From positions 1 to 64,000 of the forward strand of contig DASWNW010000036.1 in the NCBI GenBank assembly GCA_036399015.1: a DNA stretch of 64,000 nucleotides. Direction: 5' to 3'. Both the position numbers and the translations under genes were made by a program. The notes under the pieces were generated by a model, which had not been told where the DNA came from, made no database searches, and saw nothing but the letters and a program-made list of their open reading frames with translations. Positions 57,528-64,000 of this stretch are shown here, piece by piece (within the stretch, counting starts at the first letter, position 1; each line of letters opens with the position of its first letter). The stretch comes from QHVT01 sp036399015 (GTDB taxonomy: Bacteria; Acidobacteriota; Thermoanaerobaculia; Gp7-AA8).

Positions 57528-58727
57528 ATGGCGCGCGCGATCCTCACGGCACTCGGGGCCGCGGCCTTGGTCTACGCCCTCGTCGTCACCTGGCGGCAGA
57601 ACGAGCGCGCGGCGGGACTCGACTTCTACATCTACTTCGTCAACTCGCAGCTCCCCGGCCGTGCCGACGTCGAGAACATCTACGACGCCGGCGTGCAGTC
57701 GCGCATCGGTGAGGAGTATTACGAGCGCGCGCAGCGCGGCACCTCCGAGCTCCGCAAGTACGACGCGCAGCGGCGCCGCTTCGTCGACAGCGTCTCCAGC
57801 CCCTTCCTCTACACGACGCTGGCCTGGGTGAGCCGCGACTACGAATTCGCGCTGCTGCAGGACCATGTCCTGCTCCTCACCGCGTTCGTCGTCGGCTTCC
57901 TCCTGCTGGCGCGCCGCGTCGGGCTCTCCTGGCCCTCGTCGCTGTTCCTGCTCGCGGCGCTGCTGCTCTGGTACCGCGGCTTCGAGGCCGACCTGCGCGT
58001 CGGCAACGTCAACTCGCTCCAGCTTCTCGCCCTCAGCGGCGCGCTGGTCTCGCCGCCGCTCGTCGCCGGCGCGATCTGCGGGATGCTGATCCTCTTCAAG
58101 CCGAACCTGATCCTCGTCCCGGTCCTGCTCGCCGTCTCGCGCGCCGCCACCCGCGACTGGCCGCGCCTGAAACGCGAGGTCCTCGGCGGCGCGATCGGCG
58201 CCGCCATCGCGCTCGTGGCGGCGGCGATCAACTACGGCACATTGAAGATCTGGCTGCAGTGGCTCGCGCGCGCGAACGAGTTCTACCACCGCCTCCCGAC
58301 GCGCACGGAGCGCAACGTCACCCCCGCGCTCGCGCTCTTTCACGAATACGGCGCCTGGCCGAGCTACGCGCTCGCCGCGCTGCTGACCGCCGTCACCGTC
58401 ATCGCCATCTGGCGCGCGAAACGGCGCGACGACGTGCTGGTGATCGGCCTCGCCATCATGATCTACCTGCTGTCCGCGACCGTGGTCTGGCTGCACTACA
58501 TGGTGCTGGTGCTGGTGATCGCGCTCGCGCTCATGCGCCACCGCGTCACGGCCGCCGTCGCGCTGCTCGCGCTGACGGCCATCGCCGAGGAGCCAATCGA
58601 GATGCTGACCCACCTGCCGGTCTATCCGAACGACGCGAAGTTCATCGGTCCGGCGTTCGTGGCGTTGTTCGTCGCGGCGATCTGGCTACTGCTGCGACGC
58701 TCAGACCCTGACCCAGCCACCCCGTGA
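57528..58727 (+). CDS. GT87-family (DUF2029) polytopic membrane glycosyltransferase
   Basis: This is a 399-residue protein with about ten membrane segments. The first loop contains GLDFYIYFVNSQLPGRADVENIY in part (DFYIYFVNSQL) and later SSPFLYTTLAWVS and LFKPNL, a pattern of GT87 alpha-mannosyl/polyprenyl-phosphate-sugar transferases. Likely an envelope or exopolysaccharide glycosyltransferase. No acceptor can be named. It overlaps the convergent oxidoreductase gene by 27 bases. Confidence 0.8.
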   Translation: MARAILTALGAAALVYALVVTWRQNERAAGLDFYIYFVNSQLPGRADVENIYDAGVQSRIGEEYYERAQRGTSELRKYDAQRRRFVDSVSSPFLYTTLAWVSRDYEFALLQDHVLLLTAFVVGFLLLARRVGLSWPSSLFLLAALLLWYRGFEADLRVGNVNSLQLLALSGALVSPPLVAGAICGMLILFKPNLILVPVLLAVSRAATRDWPRLKREVLGGAIGAAIALVAAAINYGTLKIWLQWLARANEFYHRLPTRTERNVTPALALFHEYGAWPSYALAALLTAVTVIAIWRAKRRDDVLVIGLAIMIYLLSATVVWLHYMVLVLVIALALMRHRVTAAVALLALTAIAEEPIEMLTHLPVYPNDAKFIGPAFVALFVAAIWLLLRRSDPDPATP

Positions 58728-59849
58728 CGCGCTCGCGCGGGCTGCATCCAGCACCCGTTGCTGCATCAAGCCGTCCTCGAACGTCGCACCCGGCGCCAAT
58801 GCGTCGCGGTTGCCGGAGTCGAGCGCCTCGCGCAGCGCGCGCGCCAGGTACAGCGTCCCGCTCCCGAACGCACCGCCGTGCGAGTTGCCGGGTCGCTCCT
58901 CGTTCGCGGCGCCCGCCATACGCGCGAACGGTGCGCGGCCGGTCGACAGCAGCACCTCCTCGCCGATGAAGCGGATCGCCCCCTCCTCGGCGTAGATGGT
59001 CAGGACCGACGTCTCGTCCGGCCCGGTCGACACGGCGCTGAACGTCATCACCGCCACCGCGCCGCCGCGGCAGCGCAGGTCGACCGAGGCGAAGTCGTCG
59101 GACGTCACCTCGCGGGTGTCGGTGTCGGAGTTCCACGGGGTTCCTCGGGGTTCCTCGGAGTTCCTCGGAGTGACGGATTCAGACGCCGCGCCCCCCGAGG
59201 AACCCGAGGAACCCGAGGAACCCCGAGGAACCGGCCTCCGCTCGATCGTCGTGCGCATCAGCGCCTGCACCTCCTCGAACTCCACGCCGAAGAAGCGCAG
59301 CGCGTCGACGAAGTGCGAGCCGACGGCGCCCCAGATCCCGCCGCCGCGGCTGGCGTCGCTCCACCAGTTCCACTCCCGTTTCCGGTCGCCGCGCGCGGGG
59401 CTCGAGTACCGCACCTCGGCGTAACGGATCGGGCCGAGCTCCGCGAGGCGCGTACGGGCCTCGCGCCAGGAGGGGAGGAAGCGCAGCTCGTGGTCGATCA
59501 GCGCGATCCTTCCGGGGTGGCGCTTCGCTGCCTCGACCAGCTCCTCCGCCTCGCCGGCGTGCAGGGCGGTCGGCTTCTCGAGCAGGACGTGCTTGCCGGC
59601 GTCAAGCGCGGCGAGCGCCATCTCCCGATGCTCCGAGGGAGGGGTGACGATGGAGACGAGCTCGACGTCCGGAGCGGCGATCAGCTCGCGCCAGTCGTCA
59701 TACGGCCGGACGCCGAGGTCGTCCGCGACCGCTCGCGTCCGCTCCGGCCGCTGTCCGGCGATGCCCGTGACCTCCAGCCCCGCCTCCCGGAACGTCGGCA
59801 CCTGCACCCGCGCCCCCCAGCCGGTCCCGACTATGCCGATTCTCGCCAT
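58701..59849 (-). CDS. Gfo/Idh/MocA-family NAD(P)-dependent oxidoreductase with a repeat insertion
   Basis: From ATG 59849 (GGAG five bases upstream) the product is 382 residues. NAD(P)-binding Rossmann domain (GIVGTGWGARV about 4-14; LLEKPTALH about 92-100) and a C-terminal sheet domain with SPARGDRKREWNWWSDASRGGG in part. Between about 207 and 240 a Gly/Ser-rich loop (RGSSGSSGSSGG...PRNSEEPRG) is encoded by an in-frame foldback array. It likely oxidises a sugar or cyclitol. The loop is probably surface exposed. Confidence 0.88.
   Translation of the reverse strand: MARIGIVGTGWGARVQVPTFREAGLEVTGIAGQRPERTRAVADDLGVRPYDDWRELIAAPDVELVSIVTPPSEHREMALAALDAGKHVLLEKPTALHAGEAEELVEAAKRHPGRIALIDHELRFLPSWREARTRLAELGPIRYAEVRYSSPARGDRKREWNWWSDASRGGGIWGAVGSHFVDALRFFGVEFEEVQALMRTTIERRPVPRGSSGSSGSSGGAASESVTPRNSEEPRGTPWNSDTDTREVTSDDFASVDLRCRGGAVAVMTFSAVSTGPDETSVLTIYAEEGAIRFIGEEVLLSTGRAPFARMAGAANEERPGNSHGGAFGSGTLYLARALREALDSGNRDALAPGATFEDGLMQQRVLDAARASASRGGWVRV
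59128..59233. repeat. Foldback array (GGGGTTCCTC / GAGGAACCC units) inside the oxidoreductase gene
   Basis: About four 10-mers (GGRGTTCCTC) at 59128-59170 face four 9-10-mers of the inverted GAGGAACCC type at about 59195-59233, around a loop of about 25 bases. The whole array is translated in frame. Confidence 0.92.
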
Positions 59850-59893
59850 GCACACTCCTTTTGGCAGGTCGTTCGCACTAATAACATCTCGCC

Positions 59894-60376
59894 ATGCCCC
59901 GCAAACGCGATCTTATCGTTCCGATCAGGGACCGCAGGCAGCGAAAGCGCTACCTGACGCTGAAGAACTTCGGCTGGGCGTCGCTCGCGTTCGTGGTCCT
60001 CTTCGCCGGCATCTCCATTCGCTCGGAGCTGCGCGGCACGGGGGCGGACTACGGCCGCCTCTTCCAGCGCCAGATCGACGTCCCGCTGGAGCGGAAGCCG
60101 GTCGAGGTGGTGCGCGAGGCGCCCGCGCCGGTACCCGACCAGACCCACGCCGACCCGACGCTCCTCGAGCCGATGACGCGCGAGCAGTGGCTCTACGGCG
60201 ATCCGCAGGCTGCGCAGAGCGCGACGCTGGTTCCGCCGCCCGTGGCCGCCCCGCGCGCCGAGGCCTCGGTGGCCGCGGGACAGACCCGCGTGGCCATCGT
60301 CGGCGGCGCGGAGGGCGTCACCGTCGTGCAGCGCGAACGCCGCAAGCCGGTGCTGGCGGGCGGCTTCGGCCGCTGA
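59894..60376 (+). CDS. Hypothetical membrane-anchored protein
   Basis: This 160-residue protein is not recognised. It has a basic N-terminus (MPRKRDLIVPIRDRRQRKR), one membrane segment (about 27-45), then a Pro/Ala-rich extracytoplasmic region with a conserved-looking block TREQWLYGDPQ and VAIVGGAEGVTVVQRERRKPV. It precedes the phosphohexomutase gene by 45 bases on the same strand and is probably cotranscribed with it. Confidence 0.55.
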   Translation: MPRKRDLIVPIRDRRQRKRYLTLKNFGWASLAFVVLFAGISIRSELRGTGADYGRLFQRQIDVPLERKPVEVVREAPAPVPDQTHADPTLLEPMTREQWLYGDPQAAQSATLVPPPVAAPRAEASVAAGQTRVAIVGGAEGVTVVQRERRKPVLAGGFGR

Positions 60377-60421
60377 ACAAGCCCGTCAACAACGCCACCT
60401 GCTTCTCTACAATGGCGCCCC

Positions 60422-61873
60422 ATGCCTGACGCGATCACTTTCGGCACAGACGGCTGGCGCGCCGTCATCGGCGACCAGTTCACGTTCGACAGCGTCCGGC
60501 GGGTCTCCGACGCCATCGCCGTGGCCGCCCGCACGCTCGCCCCGCCGCCCGACGTCGACCCGAACGCGCTCCTGGTCGGCTTCGACCGCCGCTTCCTCTC
60601 CCGCGAGTTCGCCGGCGTCGTGGCGGAGTCGCTGCGGAGCGCCGGCTACCGGGTGATCCTCTCCGACCGCCCCACTCCCTCGCAGACCATCTCCTTCACC
60701 GCCCTCCACCGCCACCTCCTGGGTGGGGTGATGGTCACGGCCAGCCACAACCCGGCGAAGTACAACGGCCTGAAGTTCAAGGCGTGGTACGGCGGCTCGG
60801 CCCTTCCGGAGACGTACAACACCATCGCCGGCAGCCTGGGAAAACGGGACGCGCGCGAGGGAGGCACCATCGGCGAGGAGAACATCCTCGACGACTACAT
60901 CGACGGGATCCGCGGGCAGCTCGACCTGCGCATGCTCAAGGCGGCGAAGCTGGCCATCCTCCACGACCCGATCCACGGCGCCGGCGCGACGCTCCCCTCG
61001 AAGGTTCTCGGCCTCGACTACACCGGCGCGCATCGCATCATCAGCCGCGACACCGAGCCGTTCGAGAGCACCATCGTCGACGGGATCCGCGGCGACGTGA
61101 ATCCCGCGTTCGGCGGCGTCAACCCGGAGCCGATCCCGGAGAACCTCAACGCCTCGCAGAACGTGATGATGTCGGGCGACTACGACCTCGCCATCTGCAA
61201 CGACGGCGACGCCGACCGCCTCGGCATCCTCGACGAGCGGGGGCGCTTCGTCTCGCCACACAAGATCATCTCTCTCCTGGCGCTCTACCTCGTGCGGGAG
61301 AAGAAGCGCGCCGGCGAGATCGTGAAGACCTTCTCGACCACCCGGCTCATCGAGAAAGTCGCCGCGAACCTCGGCGCGACGCTGCACGAGACGCCGATCG
61401 GCTTCAAGTACGTCGCCGACCTGATGCTCGCCCGCGACGTGCTGGTGGGAGGGGAGGAGAGCGGCGGCATCGGCTTCGGCGCCTTCATGCCCGAGCGCGA
61501 CGGCGTCCTCTCCGGCCTCATCGTGGCGGAGGCGGTGGCGTATTACGGCCTCCCGCTCTCCGACATCATCCGGCGGATGGAGGAGGAGTTCGGCGCGCTC
61601 AATTACGACCGGCGCGACCTGCACCGCCCGATGCCGCAATGCGCCCGCCTCATCGAGCGCGTCCGCGCCGGCGAGCTCGACTCCGCCTTCGGCCTCCCGT
61701 TCAGCACGCGCGAAGAAAAGGACGGCGTGAAGATGAACTTCGGCGACGGCTCATGGATCCTCTTCCGCAAGTCCGGCACCGAGCCGATCATCCGCATCTA
61801 CTGCGAGAGCCCCGACGCCGGCCAGGTGCAGCGCATGCTCGACCGGGCGGTGGAGGAGCTGGACGCCGGGTGA
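60422..61873 (+). CDS. Phosphoglucomutase/phosphomannomutase-family enzyme
   Basis: The 483-residue protein is an alpha-D-phosphohexomutase: FGTDGWRAVIG at the N-terminus, catalytic Ser108 in TASHNP, metal loop NDGDADRLG (about 259-267), sugar-binding GGEESGG (about 344) and phosphate-binding RKSGTEPIIRIYCES near the C-terminus. It interconverts hexose 1- and 6-phosphates. The GEESGG loop fits glucose/mannose; which sugar is used cannot be settled. It may supply nucleotide-sugars for the nearby glycosyltransferases. Confidence 0.92.
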   Translation: MPDAITFGTDGWRAVIGDQFTFDSVRRVSDAIAVAARTLAPPPDVDPNALLVGFDRRFLSREFAGVVAESLRSAGYRVILSDRPTPSQTISFTALHRHLLGGVMVTASHNPAKYNGLKFKAWYGGSALPETYNTIAGSLGKRDAREGGTIGEENILDDYIDGIRGQLDLRMLKAAKLAILHDPIHGAGATLPSKVLGLDYTGAHRIISRDTEPFESTIVDGIRGDVNPAFGGVNPEPIPENLNASQNVMMSGDYDLAICNDGDADRLGILDERGRFVSPHKIISLLALYLVREKKRAGEIVKTFSTTRLIEKVAANLGATLHETPIGFKYVADLMLARDVLVGGEESGGIGFGAFMPERDGVLSGLIVAEAVAYYGLPLSDIIRRMEEEFGALNYDRRDLHRPMPQCARLIERVRAGELDSAFGLPFSTREEKDGVKMNFGDGSWILFRKSGTEPIIRIYCESPDAGQVQRMLDRAVEELDAG

Positions 61874-61915
61874 GGCGCGGAGGAGCGGCGGGACGTCCCG
61901 CCGCTCCTGTCCCAA

Positions 61916-63400
61916 TCAAGGAGCGGGAGGTGGGGCCGGCCTGTCGTCCGTGGACACGCGCGGGTCGGCGGCCGAGGAGACGGCGCGGACGAGGAAGTCG
62001 AGTATGCGGGAGTTGTAGATGTCGCTGTGGCCATTGATGATCGACTCATCGACCTCGACGACCTTGAACGGGTTGTGCCTCTCTTTCCCCTCGACCTCTT
62101 CGAGGCAGCTCGGCGCCGTGCAGCCGCCGGCCTGAGCGGCCACGCCGTAGCCGGCGAGCGGATCCCTCGCGACATCGGCGGCGAGCTGTTTCATCGCCGC
62201 CTCGTCCACCTGATATTTGCAGTTGCACGGCCCCGGCTCGCTGGCCTTGTAGACGCTCGCTTTCTCGTTCGCGCTCTGGTTCTCGTTCAGCGTGTGCGTC
62301 CTGAAGGCGTCGAAATGTCCTACGGCCCGGACGGCTTGGGTGCGCTGCTTCGGCGAAGGAAAGCGGTGGAACATCGTCGCCAGGCGGCGGCCGGCGCTGA
62401 ACCAGAAGCCGTTATAGCGATCGGTCTCGGAGGCGAGGGTCAGCATGACCGTTCGCTGCGACCGGCAGCCCTTCAGGTCGTTCGTCCGGTCGTCGATGCT
62501 CGAATAGCGCAACGCCTCGAACGCGGGGTTGAGCAGCACGATCAGATCGCCGACGCCGGCCGGCTTGAACGTGTTGCAGTCCATCAGGTCCCGTCCGGGC
62601 CTGTAACGCTCTTCGGCGACCTGCTGGTTGAGCACTCCGGCGACGGAGGAGAACAGCATCGCCCCGCCGAAGCTGTGGCCGGCCAGGATCAGCCGCGAGT
62701 TTTCCGGGAGCCGATCGTCGAGCTGATTCAGCCAGCCGATGAGAGTGCTGATGTAGCCCGACTGGCCGATCAGGTGGGCTCTGCGCTTGCTCGAGTAGAA
62801 CGACGCGACGTTGAGGTTTTCGAGTTGGCGGGCGCGCTGGCTGATCGGCGCGCCCCGCCAGCCGGTCATCACACCGATGACGTCTCGCCGGAGACAGAGC
62901 GGGTCGTCTGTGCGCCCCCTTTGTGCCGCGTTCTCAGTGCAGAGCCGCGCGCGCTCCGTCTCATAGACGGCCAGGCCGCGCAGGACCTCGCGGAAGCAGA
63001 CCGCGTCGCGATCGCATGCCGCCGCCGTGTGACGCCAGCCGTGTGTAAAGCTGACGATGATCGCCGGGCGCGCGGGAGGGTTGTTCACCTTCACCGCCGC
63101 CTCGATGTGCCGCTGCACGGCTTCGAGCTGCTCGTGGTTGAAGATCCACCCCTGGTCGTCGAACTCCACGAACCCGACCATGAAGCCGTCCTTCGTGTGG
63201 TGTTCGAACGTCGCCTTCTCGACTTCGGCGCGGTGTTCCGGCTCCTTCGCGAGCCTTTCCACGGACGAGTCGATCTTGGTCGCGAATTGCTGGCAGTTGT
63301 TGGCCTCGTCCGACGCGTCGCATGGAACCGTACGCGCGGGAATCGTGGTACAGGAGACGAACAGGAACAGAAGAGCGGCACTGGAGACGAGTCTGAGCAT
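61916..63400 (-). CDS. Lipoprotein alpha/beta-hydrolase
   Basis: From ATG 63400 (AAAGGA six bases upstream; other in-frame ATGs lie at 63406 and 63415) the product is 494 residues. Lipobox LLFLFVSC (Cys17) indicates membrane anchoring in the envelope. An alpha/beta-hydrolase core has the oxyanion loop SFTHGWRHT and the nucleophile elbow GHSFGG (Ser about 243). Multiple Cys suggest disulfides. Substrate unknown. It is followed upstream by another hydrolase gene. Confidence 0.75.
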   Translation of the reverse strand: MLRLVSSAALLFLFVSCTTIPARTVPCDASDEANNCQQFATKIDSSVERLAKEPEHRAEVEKATFEHHTKDGFMVGFVEFDDQGWIFNHEQLEAVQRHIEAAVKVNNPPARPAIIVSFTHGWRHTAAACDRDAVCFREVLRGLAVYETERARLCTENAAQRGRTDDPLCLRRDVIGVMTGWRGAPISQRARQLENLNVASFYSSKRRAHLIGQSGYISTLIGWLNQLDDRLPENSRLILAGHSFGGAMLFSSVAGVLNQQVAEERYRPGRDLMDCNTFKPAGVGDLIVLLNPAFEALRYSSIDDRTNDLKGCRSQRTVMLTLASETDRYNGFWFSAGRRLATMFHRFPSPKQRTQAVRAVGHFDAFRTHTLNENQSANEKASVYKASEPGPCNCKYQVDEAAMKQLAADVARDPLAGYGVAAQAGGCTAPSCLEEVEGKERHNPFKVVEVDESIINGHSDIYNSRILDFLVRAVSSAADPRVSTDDRPAPPPAP

Positions 63401-63411
63401 GGTCATTCCTT

Positions 63412-64000
63412 TCATCGGCTCGTGTTGCGGAACATCGTGATCGCGCGTTCGAGAACGTCGCGGGTGGGGTGGCCGGGGTTGTCGCAGTACCAGCTCGTCA
63501 GGACCGCATGCGAGCGTCGTGTGAAACCGAACGGGTTATTCGGCCCGGAGTCGATCTCGACCGCTTCCACCTGACGGGGCAGCGCCGCTTTCAGCGCGTC
63601 GAGCCGCGCGCGCGGCGATCTGCGGTCCTCGGAGAAACGCGTGGCGAGGATCGGCGTTCCGCGCTCCCGGATCCGGTCGAGTGTCCCCTCCGGCAGGGGA
63701 AGCGTGGCCGGTCGGTAGAACGGAAGCGCCGGTTGCGCGACGACAGCAGCGTTGATCGGCACGTCCATCCCGATGAGCTCCAGAGGCAGCGTCCCGGTGA
63801 GGCACAGCCCGATCGCGCCCAACCCTTTTCCGCCGGAGTCGGCATCGATCTGCAGCAGCAGCGGCTTCAGTTCGGCGGCGATCCGGCCGCTGCTCTCCGG
63901 GTTGAAGCAGTCGATCTCGCCGCCGCCGACGCAGAGCTTCAGGAAGTTCCGGGTCGGCGCGAAATCGCCCGGCTGGCCGAAGAGCAGCGGCACGTAGACG
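63412..64000 (-). CDS. Dienelactone-hydrolase-like alpha/beta-hydrolase (5' end beyond window)
   Basis: The frame is open to the right edge, so only the C-terminal 195 or so residues are visible. The nucleophile elbow is GLCLTG with Cys in place of Ser, as in dienelactone hydrolases (G-x-C-x-G). A late Asp/His pair (SHAVLTSWY) fits the triad. It ends 12 bases before the lipoprotein hydrolase start and is on the same strand, probably one transcription unit. Confidence 0.72.
   Translation of the reverse strand, partial: VYVPLLFGQPGDFAPTRNFLKLCVGGGEIDCFNPESSGRIAAELKPLLLQIDADSGGKGLGAIGLCLTGTLPLELIGMDVPINAAVVAQPALPFYRPATLPLPEGTLDRIRERGTPILATRFSEDRRSPRARLDALKAALPRQVEAVEIDSGPNNPFGFTRRSHAVLTSWYCDNPGHPTRDVLERAITMFRNTSR

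Overview
The window is a gene-dense, high-GC chromosomal segment (strong G/C preference at third codon positions) from a diderm bacterium. TonB- and ExbD-type proteins, an FtsE/FtsX pair, a tripartite efflux system, outer-membrane barrel-type proteins and lipobox signal peptides all point to an outer membrane. The mix of DUF4388, DUF5916, formimidoyltransferase-cyclodeaminase and hybrid kinases resembles Acidobacteriota (Thermoanaerobaculia-like soil lineages). That placement is inference from gene content, not from a marker tree. I saw no rRNA, tRNA, CRISPR array, transposase or prophage gene.

Layout. 1-7.3 kb: a c-di-GMP HD-GYP protein (cut by the window edge), VanZ-like, TonB, DUF4013, DUF2085, DUF4388 and ArfB proteins, and a lipoprotein amidohydrolase. 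7.5-12.1 kb: PgeF and a bifunctional PBP1 (peptidoglycan), then a GT9-like protein. 12.1-16.5 kb: an arginase-fold hydrolase coupled to FtcD (histidine/formimino-glutamate branch), then ftsX-ftsE. 17.2-21.6 kb: a four-gene MacAB/LolCDE-like export operon. 21.7-26.2 kb: a DUF5916 outer-membrane protein and a histidine kinase/response regulator pair. 26.6-34.7 kb: a KimA-like K+ transporter, ExbD, a three-gene overlapping phosphorelay cluster, GlsB and a fatty-acid desaturase. 35-38.8 kb: divergent nucleoside salvage genes (purine nucleoside phosphorylase and NupC), then RluD. 39-42 kb: a secreted protein, PilZ and a beta-propeller. 42-57.4 kb: the conserved translation/RNA cluster rimP-nusA-infB-DUF503-rbfA-truB-rpsO-pnp. 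It is interrupted by orn, a methyltransferase, a TetR-controlled operon and a GT-C glycosyltransferase. 57.5-64 kb: GT87, a Gfo/Idh/MocA oxidoreductase, phosphohexomutase and two hydrolases.

The most unusual feature is the repeat content. At least three kinds of short, protein-free repeats are scattered between and inside ordinary genes. (1) REP-like palindromes with a conserved CTCTGGAG flank occur at six loci, several as inverted pairs; two loci sit in frame inside coding sequences and one supplies a stop codon. (2) Foldback arrays carry short tandem units of 7, 8 or 9-10 bp on one side and the inverted complement of the same units on the other. The unit sequence differs between loci while the architecture is kept, and one array lies in frame inside an oxidoreductase gene. 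(3) A local cluster of five 26-29 bp palindromes lies upstream of a small antitoxin-like gene. No mobilising enzyme for any of them is present in the window.
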